DNA of 17,107 nucleotides. It comes from Roseovarius sp. Lineage in GTDB: Bacteria; Pseudomonadota; Alphaproteobacteria; Rhodobacterales; Rhodobacteraceae. The stretch lies in assembly GCA_007125415.1 (NCBI GenBank), contig SLDH01000159.1, forward strand, positions 1 to 17,107. Reading direction: 5' to 3'. The position numbers were made by a program, and so were the translations under genes. The number at the start of each line of letters is the position of its first letter. The first letter of the stretch is position 1. Shown here in pieces: positions 7,294 to 15,014 of the stretch. The notes beneath the pieces were generated by a model. It saw only the letters and a list, made by a program, of their open reading frames with translations. It was not told the DNA's origin and did not search any database.

Positions 7294-8157
7294 ATGACAG
7301 CGCAAAGCACGTTCCGGGCCTCCGCCGCGCTGGATGCGCAGGACCAAAATGTTCTACCGTTGCCGCATGCCACAGCGGAAGCTGTGCCGGACACCATGGT
7401 GAAACCCGGTCGACTCGGGGCGCATGTGCAGGTTGACGCTCTCACGCACCGCTATAAGGGCATGTCACATAATTGCCTTGAGGAGCTAAATTTTCAGGTC
7501 GAAGCGGGGCAGATCGTGGCGCTGGTGGGGCGCTCGGGATGTGGCAAGTCCACCTTGCTGCATCTTATCGCGGGCTTGATGCAGCCTGGCGCGGGTGGGG
7601 TCTATATCAATGGCAACCGCGTGCGCAGCACATGTCCGCGCTGGGTGGTCATGTTCCAGGCTCCGTCCCTCTTTCCCTGGATGACCGTGGCGCAGAATGC
7701 AGCCCTCGGCCTGCGTTTTGCCGGACGCACACAGGAGATCCCCAAACGCATCCCGTCCCTTTTGGCGATGGTGGGGCTGACGGCTTATGCAGACCGCAAT
7801 GTGCAGGATCTGTCAGGCGGTCAACAGCAGCGCGTGGCACTTGCGCGCTCGCTTGCCACCGAACCCGATCTGTTGTTGCTCGATGAACCCTTCTCGGCGC
7901 TTGATGCTTTTACCCGCCGCGCTCTGCAGCAGGATGTGCGCCGCATCGCCAAGGAATTGGGTCTGACTGTTGTGCTCGTTACTCATGACATTACCGAAGC
8001 CGCAATCATGGCTGATCGCGCGCTGATCATGGCCCCTGATCCCGGTCGCATCGTGACCGATACAGTGCTGGACCCTGGCGCAGACCGCCATCGCGACAGC
8101 CCCGCTTTTGAAGCCGAACGCGCGCGCCTCGCAGCCTTGTTCGAAACAACGGCCTGA
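7294..8157 (+). CDS. ABC transporter ATP-binding protein (nitrate/sulfonate/taurine class)
   Basis: This is the ATPase of the importer, 287 residues from the ATG at 7294. That ATG is preferred over the in-frame ATG at 7285 because aagga (about 7280-7284) is then spaced 8-9 nt from the start. All nucleotide-binding motifs are intact: Walker A GRSGCGKST (79-87), Q-loop Q122 in MFQAPSLFPWMTV, signature LSGGQQQR (173-180), Walker B LLLLDEP (193-199), and switch H231 in VTHD. The LFPWMTV segment and overall form match the SsuB/TauB/NrtD group. It carries about 40 extra N-terminal residues before the first strand. It is the first gene of the operon, with the binding protein 29 bp downstream. Substrate specificity cannot be read from the ATPase. 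Confidence 0.93.
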   Translation: MTAQSTFRASAALDAQDQNVLPLPHATAEAVPDTMVKPGRLGAHVQVDALTHRYKGMSHNCLEELNFQVEAGQIVALVGRSGCGKSTLLHLIAGLMQPGAGGVYINGNRVRSTCPRWVVMFQAPSLFPWMTVAQNAALGLRFAGRTQEIPKRIPSLLAMVGLTAYADRNVQDLSGGQQQRVALARSLATEPDLLLLDEPFSALDAFTRRALQQDVRRIAKELGLTVVLVTHDITEAAIMADRALIMAPDPGRIVTDTVLDPGADRHRDSPAFEAERARLAALFETTA

Positions 8158-8186
8158 ATGCTCTTACCCTGTCAAGGAGAACCGAC

Positions 8187-9437
8187 ATGAATCAGGATGA
8201 TCTACGCCGCGCTGAAATCAAATGGGCGATGGAGGCTTACAGTGGCGACTATTCCCGCCGCGGTGCGCTCAATCTCTTTGCCAAGGGCGGGCTGTTCGCG
8301 GGTCTGTCCGGGCTTCTGTCGAGCTTGCCGCAGATGTCCTATGCGCAGGAAGACGAAGTTGTGCGCATCGGCTATCTGCCGATCACGGATGCCACAGCGC
8401 TGCTGGTGGCCCATGCCAATGGCTACTTCGCGGATGAAGGGCTGGATGCTGCCGACCCGACCCTGATCCGGGGTTGGGCCCCGCTGATCGAAGGGTTTGT
8501 CGCCAATCGCTTCAATCTGGCCCACTTTCTGAACCCGATCCCGATTTGGATGCGTTACAACAACAATTTCCCGGTCAAAGTTCTGGCCTGGGCGCATACC
8601 AACGGCTCTGGCGTGGTTGTGGGCGAGCATACGGATGTCACGGATTTCCGCGGCCTTGGCGGCAAACAGGTTGCGATCCCGTTCTGGTATTCGATGCATA
8701 ACATCGTGCTGCAATTCGCCTTGCGCGAGTCAGGCATCACGCCCGTCATCCGGGACCAGTCTGCGCCTCTGGCCGACAATGAATGCAACCTCATGGTGAT
8801 GCAGCCGCCCGAGATGCCACCCGCCTTGGCTGCGCGCTCGATCGACGCCTACATCGTGGCAGAACCCTTCAACGCCATGGGCGAGGTTCTAGCGGGCGCA
8901 CGGATGCTGCGCTTCACCGGCGATATCTGGAAGAATCACCCGTGCTGTGTTGTGGCCACACATGAAGAAGCCGTCACTGCGCGGCCCGAATGGGTGCAGG
9001 CTGTGACCAATGCGGTCGTGCGCGGTGCGATCTATGCCTCGCAGAACAAGGCGGAAGTCGCCCATATGATCAGCCGTGACGGGCGCGGCTACCTGCCTGC
9101 CCCGTCCGAAGTGGTGCTGCGCGCCATGACCCATATCGACAGCGAAGAATATATCGCCTCTGGCGCACTCACCCATACCGATTGGGGCAGCGGGCGGATC
9201 GATTTCCAGCCCTGGCCCTATCCGAGCGCCGATGCGCTGACCGTCACATATCTGCGCGACACTGTCGTGTCCGGCGATGCGGCTTTCCTGGCCGATCTGG
9301 ACCCGGCTTTCGTGTCCGAGGATCTGGTCGACCGCCGTTTCGTGCGCAACGCGGTCGAGAATTTCCCTGAATGGCTGAATGACCCGTCCGTGAATCCCGG
9401 CGATCCGTTCAACCGCCAAGAGGTTCTGTCGCTGTGA
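8187..9437 (+). CDS. ABC transporter substrate-binding protein, NrtA/SsuA/TauA (NMT1-like) family, Tat-exported
   Basis: The 416-residue periplasmic receptor is preceded by caaggaga. A twin-arginine signal is visible (SRRGALNLF, residues 23-31), followed by a hydrophobic stretch (GGLFAGLSGLLSSL) and a probable cleavage site near SYAQE (52-55); the 22-residue N-region before the RR is long. The mature part begins VVRIGYLPITDATALLVAHANGYF, the family hallmark, and includes VAEPFNAMGE and a Cys pair in NHPCCVV. The Tat export and form resemble nitrate/cyanate/bicarbonate receptors (NrtA, CynA, CmpA) about as much as sulfonate receptors. With cyanase in the same operon, a small N- and/or S-containing anion is a reasonable ligand, but this is inference. 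Its last base pairs overlap the permease start. Confidence 0.9.
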   Translation: MNQDDLRRAEIKWAMEAYSGDYSRRGALNLFAKGGLFAGLSGLLSSLPQMSYAQEDEVVRIGYLPITDATALLVAHANGYFADEGLDAADPTLIRGWAPLIEGFVANRFNLAHFLNPIPIWMRYNNNFPVKVLAWAHTNGSGVVVGEHTDVTDFRGLGGKQVAIPFWYSMHNIVLQFALRESGITPVIRDQSAPLADNECNLMVMQPPEMPPALAARSIDAYIVAEPFNAMGEVLAGARMLRFTGDIWKNHPCCVVATHEEAVTARPEWVQAVTNAVVRGAIYASQNKAEVAHMISRDGRGYLPAPSEVVLRAMTHIDSEEYIASGALTHTDWGSGRIDFQPWPYPSADALTVTYLRDTVVSGDAAFLADLDPAFVSEDLVDRRFVRNAVENFPEWLNDPSVNPGDPFNRQEVLSL

Positions 9438-10276
9438 CCGATGCTGCCTATTCCCAAGCTGAACAATCATCTGCAAGCGAGACAGGGGCGCGTGTCGCCG
9501 CGCTGAAACTCTGGCTGCGCAGCGTGACCATCGCAGCACTGGGTCTGGGTGCACTCGGTGCGCTCTGGGCGCTTGGGGGCTGGTATATTTCCCAGACCCC
9601 CGGCATGCGCGCCTTCGCACAATTGGCCCCTGTCCCGACTTTCGAGCGGCTCTGGGTCATGCTCCAGCGTGGCGAGGTCTGGGCCATGTCGGCACCAAGC
9701 CTCTACCGCGTTGGCTGGGGTCTGGGGATCGCGATTATGGTGGGCGTGCCGATGGGCATTCTCATCGGTCGGCTGGCATGGCTGCGTGACCTGTCCAATG
9801 CGCCCTTCCAGTTGCTGCGCATGATCTCGCCGCTCAGTTGGATGCCGATTGCGGTAATGGCCTTTGCGACCTGGGACGGCGCGATCATCTTTTTGATCTT
9901 CGTCGCAGCCGTTTGGCCGATCATGTTCGCTACAGCCGCAGGCGTGAAGCGCATCGATCCGGCCTGGCTGAAGGTATCCCGCAATCTGGGTGCGAACCCG
10001 CTGCATCAGCTGATCTACGTCATTCTGCCCGCGATTGCGCAAGACATCATGACGGGCATCCGTCTGGCCCTCGGGATTGCTTGGGTGGTGCTGGTTCCGG
10101 CTGAATATCTGGGCGTATCCTCGGGCCTTGGCTTTGCCATCAACGATGCGCGCGACTCTCTCGATTACGCACGTCTGGGCGCAACGGTGCTGGTTATCGG
10201 CATCATTGGCTACGTGCTCGATTCTCTGTGTCTGCTGGCGATCAAACGCTTCAGCTGGCTGCGCAGTGATACCTGA
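9434..10276 (+). CDS. ABC transporter permease (SsuC/TauC/NrtB class)
   Basis: This 280-residue inner-membrane protein is the transmembrane partner of the two preceding products. It starts with GTG at 9434, overlapping the binding-protein stop by 4 bp (GTGA), indicating translational coupling; aagagg lies upstream at suitable distance. About six hydrophobic helices are visible, starting at residues 31-50. The cytoplasmic EAA loop that contacts the ATPase is at about 184-204 (NLGANPLHQLIYVILPA). Length and layout are normal for single-permease importers of this class. It is followed by a 26-bp gap to the OsmC-family gene. Confidence 0.92.
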   Translation: MTDAAYSQAEQSSASETGARVAALKLWLRSVTIAALGLGALGALWALGGWYISQTPGMRAFAQLAPVPTFERLWVMLQRGEVWAMSAPSLYRVGWGLGIAIMVGVPMGILIGRLAWLRDLSNAPFQLLRMISPLSWMPIAVMAFATWDGAIIFLIFVAAVWPIMFATAAGVKRIDPAWLKVSRNLGANPLHQLIYVILPAIAQDIMTGIRLALGIAWVVLVPAEYLGVSSGLGFAINDARDSLDYARLGATVLVIGIIGYVLDSLCLLAIKRFSWLRSDT

Positions 10277-10302
10277 ACCCAATCTTGAAAAGGAGGACTA
10301 CC

Positions 10303-10839
10303 ATGGGTGAACCCGCAACCGTTCTGACAGGATGTCTGGCCCCGATCGACAAGACCGGGCTGGACGGACTGATCGAGAAAGGCAAGGCAGATCCGAAAGC
10401 AGTGAAAACGCTCAGCTGCAAGACGGTCGCCGAGGGCCGCTTCCGTCACGCGAATTACATTCGCGACCTGCCGCCCTATATCGTGGACGAACCGCCCGGT
10501 CTCTTGGGCGATGACACGGCACCGAACCCGTCCGAGGCTTCGCTGGCCGCGCTTGGTTCCTGCGTCTGCGTGGGGCTGCATGCCAACGCCGTGCATCGCG
10601 GCATCACGGTCCAGAAGCTGGAAATCGAGATGGAGGCAGACCTGAACATCACGTCGGTCTGGGGCACTGGCGACACGTCAGAGAAGCCGGTCGGTTTCAC
10701 CGACGTGCGCATGAAAGTCATCATGGAAGCCGATGCGCCCCAGGAGGTGATCGACGAGCTGATCGCGCATGTCGCGAAGTGGTCGCCGGTGTTCAACACC
10801 TTCTCGCGCCCGGTGAACATGGAAATCACTGCTGCGTGA
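10303..10839 (+). CDS. OsmC-family protein
   Basis: The product is 178 residues from the ATG at 10303, chosen because aaggagg (10290-10296) sits 6 nt upstream. The OsmC core is clear: NPSEASLAALGSCVCVGLHANAVHRGI (about 75-101 when read through) with the peroxidatic-position Cys (C87; C89 also present), E78, and a closing SPVFNTFSRPV (161-171). Classical OsmC/Ohr peroxidases have a second Cys at the start of that last motif; here it is S161. So it is probably not a standard Ohr-type dithiol peroxidase. Family members act on hydroperoxides or on sulfane-sulfur species; placement beside a sulfurtransferase makes a sulfur-relay or persulfide role attractive but unproven. It sits between importer and flavoprotein in the operon. 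Confidence 0.85.
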   Translation: MGEPATVLTGCLAPIDKTGLDGLIEKGKADPKAVKTLSCKTVAEGRFRHANYIRDLPPYIVDEPPGLLGDDTAPNPSEASLAALGSCVCVGLHANAVHRGITVQKLEIEMEADLNITSVWGTGDTSEKPVGFTDVRMKVIMEADAPQEVIDELIAHVAKWSPVFNTFSRPVNMEITAA

Positions 10840-10847
10840 TCCTTTCG

Positions 10848-10879
10848 TCGAGGCCATGGCCATGCGGCCGTGGCCTCGA
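10848..10879 (+). other. Intra-operon hairpin
   Basis: A 14-bp inverted repeat (tcgaggccatggcc / ggccgtggcctcga, one wobble position) encloses a 4-nt loop, starting 9 bp after the OsmC stop. The downstream run (ccaaccattttctt) is only a weak T-tract. It may be a partial terminator or an mRNA processing/stability element that sets lower expression of the genes after it. Confidence 0.65.
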
Positions 10880-10944
10880 TCCAACCATTTTCTTCGATGT
10901 CTGAGCACGACAGGCCATCGCACAAACCCTGACAGGAGTTGCTC

Positions 10945-12090
10945 ATGTCCCTAGACCTTGCCGCTGAAACACTTGTGCCGCCACTGGATTTGCCGGATGC
11001 GGATCTTGTGCTGTCTGAAGCCGACCGCATCTCGGCAAGTGAACTTCTGCCACTGGTCCGCGCAATCGACACCGACGGGCTTTATCCCGAAGCCGTAATG
11101 CGCAGCTTTGGTGCTGCAGGGGCGTATCAGCGGCATCTGCCCGCCCCCGGTGGCGTGCTAGATCTGGACACTACCATCGCTGCCATGACGCGCGCGGGTC
11201 GTGAATGCCTGTCGACTGCGTTCTGCATGTGGTGTCAGTCGGCGCTGGGATGGTATATCTTCAACTCCGAGAATACAGCGCTGCATGCGAGCCTCGGCGT
11301 AGATGTGGCCACAGGGCGCGTCCTCGGCGGCACTGGCCTGTCCAACCCTATGAAAACCCTGTTCGGAATCGAGCAGATGAAACTGAAGGCCACCCCGGTC
11401 GAGGGCGGCTACACGCTGCGCGGCACGCTGCCCTGGGTCAGCAATATTGGTGAAGATTGCTGGTTTGCGGTGATCAGCGAAATCCCGGCAGGTCCGCGCG
11501 CCGGCGAGCGCGTGATGATGGTGCTGCATGGAAGCGGCGATGGGGTCAAACTGGTCTCGAACGACCATTTCGTGGCACTCGAAGGCACTCGCACCTATGG
11601 CGTGCAATGCCGCGATTCCTTTGTCCCCGATGCGCATGTCATCGCCGATCCGATCAATGCCTATGTGCCGAAGATCCGGGCCGGGTTCATCCTGCTGCAG
11701 TCGGGCATGGCATTCGGTATGATCGAAGGCTGCATTGCCCTGATGGAGCAAGTGCGTGGCCCACTAGGTCATGTGAACCAGCACCTGCCGGACCAGCCGG
11801 AAGATTTCCGCGCCAAGCTGGACGTGCTGAAGACCGAAGTCTCTGAGCTTTGCAAGACACCCTATGACACATCGGACGCGTATTTCATCCGCGTGATCAA
11901 GGCACGACTGGCGGCTGGGGATCTGTCGGTTGCTGCGGCGCATAACGCGATGCTGCATCAGGGCGCGCGCGGGTATGTCACGCATGGCGCAGCGCAACGG
12001 CGTCTGCGCGAGAGTTATTTCTGCGCGATCGTGACCCCGGCGACGAAGCAATTGCGCAAGATGCTCGCCGATATGGGGGCAGAGGCCTGA
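10945..12090 (+). CDS. Acyl-CoA dehydrogenase-fold flavoprotein, probable non-dehydrogenase
   Basis: The product is 381 residues from the ATG at 10945, preceded by caggag (10933-10938); a TTG at 10939 overlaps that site and is rejected. The ACAD layout is recognisable: an N-terminal helical domain, a middle beta domain with GGTGLSNPMKTLFGIE (128-143) and RGTLPWVSNIGED (159-171), and a C-terminal helical bundle with HQGARGYVTHGAAQRRLRES (338-357). At the position where many acyl-CoA dehydrogenases have the catalytic Glu (IYEGT), this protein has IVTPAT (362-367), with Thr/Pro instead. ACAD-fold enzymes lacking that base include flavin-dependent monooxygenases and related oxidases. I infer an oxidation or oxygenation step on the imported compound; the actual reaction is unknown. 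An ACAD using a base elsewhere remains possible. Confidence 0.8.
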   Translation: MSLDLAAETLVPPLDLPDADLVLSEADRISASELLPLVRAIDTDGLYPEAVMRSFGAAGAYQRHLPAPGGVLDLDTTIAAMTRAGRECLSTAFCMWCQSALGWYIFNSENTALHASLGVDVATGRVLGGTGLSNPMKTLFGIEQMKLKATPVEGGYTLRGTLPWVSNIGEDCWFAVISEIPAGPRAGERVMMVLHGSGDGVKLVSNDHFVALEGTRTYGVQCRDSFVPDAHVIADPINAYVPKIRAGFILLQSGMAFGMIEGCIALMEQVRGPLGHVNQHLPDQPEDFRAKLDVLKTEVSELCKTPYDTSDAYFIRVIKARLAAGDLSVAAAHNAMLHQGARGYVTHGAAQRRLRESYFCAIVTPATKQLRKMLADMGAEA

Positions 12091-12127
12091 CCACTCCGGA
12101 GCACACTCAGATCAGAAAGGAAAGCAA

Positions 12128-12976
12128 ATGACGGATGCACTGATTACTGCAGACCAGTTGAACGCCATGGACAATGTCGTGATCATCGACACGCGCGCGC
12201 CGGAAGCCTATGCGGCAGGCCATATTCCCGGTGCTGTCAACCTGCATGAGATCTTCACATTTCTTGCAACGTCGGATGCAAAGGGCATTGCGGAAATGAC
12301 CGAAACCTTCGCTTCGGCATTCGGAGCCGCGGGTTTGTCAGGCGCTGAAACTGCCGTGATCTATGAGGGGTCGATGAATACTGGCTTCGGCCAGTCCTGC
12401 CGGGGGTTTTTCCTGCTCGATTTCCTTGGCTACCCGAAGAAGGCCGTGCTTGATGGCGGTTTTGAGGCTTGGCAAGTCGCCGGATTGCCGGTAGATACGG
12501 CGCCGGTCTCGCCAGAGCCCACAACATTCCCGATCGATCCGTCCGGGGCCTCGGTCCTGCTGACGCGTGATGAAATGCTGGCGGCGCTGGAAAGCGGCGA
12601 TGCTGCGATCCTTGATGTGCGCGATGTTGATGAGTGGATCGGCGAAAGCTCGTCGCCCTATGGCAAGGATTTCTGCCCCCGCAAGGGGCGCATTCCCGGC
12701 GCTCGCTGGATTGAATGGTATCGCCTGATGAAGCCCACGGCAGAAGGGCCGCGCTTGAAATCCGCCGACGAGGTGCTTGCCGAATTGGCCACTGTCGGCA
12801 TCAGCCCAAGCATGCCGGTCTACCTTTACTGCTTCAAGGGTGCGCGCGCCTCGAACAGCTATCTGGCCCTGAAACAGGCCGGGGTATCGGACGTGCGCAT
12901 TTATTTCGGCAGTTGGAACGAGTGGTCGCGTGACCCGTCCCTGCCGATCGAAGAGGGGCGCCCTTACGCGTCCTGA
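12128..12976 (+). CDS. Two-domain rhodanese-type sulfurtransferase
   Basis: The 282-residue product has two rhodanese domains, as in thiosulfate:cyanide or 3-mercaptopyruvate sulfurtransferases. The N-terminal domain (about 1-120; VVIIDTRAPEAYAAGHIPGAVNL) lacks a canonical active-site loop. The C-terminal domain (about 140-282) carries ILDVRDVDEW, RIPGARWIEW and the active-site loop C235-FKGARAS, then YFGSWNEWSRD, a hallmark of this family. The basic CxKGxx loop is closer to thiosulfate sulfurtransferase (CRKGV) than to the CG(S)GV loop of mercaptopyruvate enzymes. No signal peptide is seen, so it is probably cytoplasmic. A gaaagga site precedes the ATG. Its place next to cyanase suggests it accepts or moves sulfur released while the cyanate moiety is formed (inference). 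Confidence 0.88.
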   Translation: MTDALITADQLNAMDNVVIIDTRAPEAYAAGHIPGAVNLHEIFTFLATSDAKGIAEMTETFASAFGAAGLSGAETAVIYEGSMNTGFGQSCRGFFLLDFLGYPKKAVLDGGFEAWQVAGLPVDTAPVSPEPTTFPIDPSGASVLLTRDEMLAALESGDAAILDVRDVDEWIGESSSPYGKDFCPRKGRIPGARWIEWYRLMKPTAEGPRLKSADEVLAELATVGISPSMPVYLYCFKGARASNSYLALKQAGVSDVRIYFGSWNEWSRDPSLPIEEGRPYAS

Positions 12977-13014
12977 CCTCTCTAATCTTCCTCAGCAGAC
13001 AAGGAACGAGACAC

Positions 13015-13485
13015 ATGAAAGACTCCCCCTTCACAGAGCCGATGATGACCAAGGACGATGTCGCTGCCATGGTTCTGGTGGCGAAAAAGAAGCTTGGAAT
13101 GACATGGGCCGAGATCGCCGAGAAGACTGGAAAATCACCCGTCTTCACGCATTCTGCGGCCATGGGCCTGAATTCCATGCCGGAAGACGCCGCGCGTAAT
13201 CTCGTCACGGCGTTGGACCTGCCCGAAGAAGCGGTCGGGGTCCTGATGGAATATCCAACCAAGATCTGGGAACAGGCGGTGCCGACGGATCCCTGTATCT
13301 ATCGCCTGTATGAGATTGTTGGTGTCTATGGCCCGACCATGAAAGCCATTATTCAGGAAGAATTCGGTGACGGCATCATGTCCGCGATCGATTTCGATAT
13401 GATTATCAGCCGTGTAGAGCACCCGAAGGGCGATCGCGTGAAGGTCGAGATGACGGGCAAGTTCCTGAAATACAACGACTGGTGA
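13015..13485 (+). CDS. cynS: Cyanate hydratase (cyanase)
   Basis: Cyanase converts cyanate and bicarbonate to ammonia and two CO2 (through carbamate) and works as a decamer of dimers. The 156-residue product is exactly family length, with an N-terminal helix-turn-helix-like domain (MTWAEIAEKTGKSPVFTHSAAMG) and the C-terminal catalytic domain. The catalytic residues are present as R97 and E100 in YRLYEIVGVYGPTMK and S123 in GIMSAIDF, matching R96/E99/S122 of E. coli CynS. The C-terminal KFLKYNDW ending is typical. An aaggaa site precedes the ATG. No carbonic anhydrase gene (cynT) or CynR adjoins it; instead it is in an operon with an importer and sulfur genes, which sets it apart from the E. 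coli cyn operon. Confidence 0.97.
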   Translation: MKDSPFTEPMMTKDDVAAMVLVAKKKLGMTWAEIAEKTGKSPVFTHSAAMGLNSMPEDAARNLVTALDLPEEAVGVLMEYPTKIWEQAVPTDPCIYRLYEIVGVYGPTMKAIIQEEFGDGIMSAIDFDMIISRVEHPKGDRVKVEMTGKFLKYNDW

Positions 13486-13493
13486 AACCGACT

Positions 13494-13520
13494 GCTGCGC
13501 AAGGCCAGACCTTGCGCAGC
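13494..13520 (+). other. Perfect hairpin between cynS and reductase gene
   Basis: GCTGCGCAAGG and its exact complement CCTTGCGCAGC (11 bp) enclose the loop ccaga, 8 bp after the cynS stop. No T-tract follows. It favours a reductase start downstream of it and may tune expression of the last gene. Confidence 0.7.
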
Positions 13521-13550
13521 ATCATGGCAGGCGGACGCAGAACAAAGACA

Positions 13551-14789
13551 ATGACGCAGGAAAAAGTAGAATTGCTTGTGATCGGGGCAGGTCAAGCCGC
13601 AGTCACACTTGTCGAGACACTCCGGCGTGCAGGCGACATGCGGCGGATCACGATCTTGGGCGAGGAACCCTATCCCCCTTATCAGCGCCCGCCGCTTTCC
13701 AAGGCCTATCTGTCTGGTAAGCTGGAGAAGGAGCGCCTTTGGCTAAAGCCGCGCGCTTGGTATCTTGAGAATGATATCACGCTTCTGACCGGACGCAGGG
13801 CGCGTGCCATTGATGCGAAAGCGCGCACGGTCCTTTGCGAAGATGGACGCCGCTTCGGCTACGAAGCGCTGGTCATGGCGACGGGCAGTCGCCCCCGCCG
13901 TTTCCCGAGTGAGTTGGGCGGGGACTTGCGCGGTGTTCACACAATTCGTGGGCTGGATGACATTGAGCGTCTGTCCACCGATCTGGCGCATGCACGCTGC
14001 CTTTTGGTAATCGGCGGCGGTTATATTGGTCTTGAAGCGGCCGCGATCGCGCGGGCTTACGGGATAGAGGTTACGCTCGTCGAAGCAGGCCCGCGTATCC
14101 TGGCGCGAGTTGCCTGTGAAACGACGGCAACAATGGTGCGGGATCTGCACTGCGCCAAAGGTGTCACCATACGCGAGGGCGTGGGTGTGGATCAAATTGG
14201 CGGCGACAACTTCGGAACAGTGGCTGAGGTCCGTCTCAGCGATGGGACGTCATGCCCTGCTGATCTTGTGATTGTCGGGATCGGTGCAGTGGCAAACGAC
14301 ACACTTGCACGCGATGCCGGGCTGGATTGTCTGGAGTCCCCTGGGGGCGGCATCCTTGTGGATACTCAATGCGTCACCTCCGACCCTGCAATTCATGCGA
14401 TCGGAGATGTCGCGGCTTTCCCCTTTTCGGGGCGCAGAATACGACTGGAAAGCGTGCAGAATGCCTGTGATCAAGCGCGCGCGTTGGCCGGTCGATTTCT
14501 AGGGGCCGGGGCTTGCTATGTGCCGACACCATGGTTCTGGTCTGATCAATACGACATGAAATTGCAGATCGCAGGCCTGAGCGTCGGGGCGGACCGCACA
14601 GTCTTCCGACCTGGACCAAAACCCGGAGCGGGCTCAGTCTGGTATTTCTGCGGCACACGGCTCGTCGCGATTGACGCTCTGTCTGATCCACGCGCTTACA
14701 TGACTGGCAAACGCTGGTTGGAACAGGGCGTATCGCCTTGTGCAGATCAGATTAGCAACCCGCAGGCAGACTTGAAGGCTGCGGTTTGA
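13551..14789 (+). CDS. FAD/NAD(P)-dependent ferredoxin-type reductase (rhodocoxin/putidaredoxin reductase family)
   Basis: The product is 412 residues from the ATG at 13551, where family homology starts (VELLVIGAGQAA). A GTG at 13482 overlapping the cynS stop would add 23 residues and would read through the hairpin at 13494-13520, so it is disfavoured, though no strong ribosome site marks either start. Seen: FAD-binding GAGQAA (12-17), PPYQRPPLSKAYL (42-54) typical of oxygenase-coupled reductases, an NAD(P)-binding VIGGGYIGLEAA (153-164), and the second FAD motif AIGDVAAF (283-290). Such enzymes pass electrons from NAD(P)H to a small ferredoxin serving a P450 or oxygenase. No ferredoxin or P450 gene is in the window, so the partner must be encoded elsewhere or be the operon's flavoprotein. 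It is the last gene of the operon. Confidence 0.88.
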   Translation: MTQEKVELLVIGAGQAAVTLVETLRRAGDMRRITILGEEPYPPYQRPPLSKAYLSGKLEKERLWLKPRAWYLENDITLLTGRRARAIDAKARTVLCEDGRRFGYEALVMATGSRPRRFPSELGGDLRGVHTIRGLDDIERLSTDLAHARCLLVIGGGYIGLEAAAIARAYGIEVTLVEAGPRILARVACETTATMVRDLHCAKGVTIREGVGVDQIGGDNFGTVAEVRLSDGTSCPADLVIVGIGAVANDTLARDAGLDCLESPGGGILVDTQCVTSDPAIHAIGDVAAFPFSGRRIRLESVQNACDQARALAGRFLGAGACYVPTPWFWSDQYDMKLQIAGLSVGADRTVFRPGPKPGAGSVWYFCGTRLVAIDALSDPRAYMTGKRWLEQGVSPCADQISNPQADLKAAV

Positions 14790-15014
14790 ATTGGTTTAGC
14801 GCCTCTTACGCTCTGCGTGGTCGACATAGGGCAGGTCTTCTCTAAATAGCTGTGTGTCGATGCGCTGAATAAACCTGAGATCGAATTGCCTTTGGACCTT
14901 GACCAGTTGCGTGGCAGCTTTGCCGGTTAGCAAGCTTGCATTGCCGCAACGACAACGTCAACTTTCCGCCCTGCGGGTCGCTCATGATGCAAGGGCGAAG
15001 GGTGATCTTGGGAT

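Noticed and set aside
9467-10282. Minus-strand frame of 271 codons
   Set aside because: Antisense to the ABC permease, with low-complexity hydrophilic composition; a shadow.
13482-13550. GTG start of the reductase overlapping the cynS stop
   Set aside because: No ribosome site, the added residues do not resemble the family, and the segment contains a perfect hairpin.
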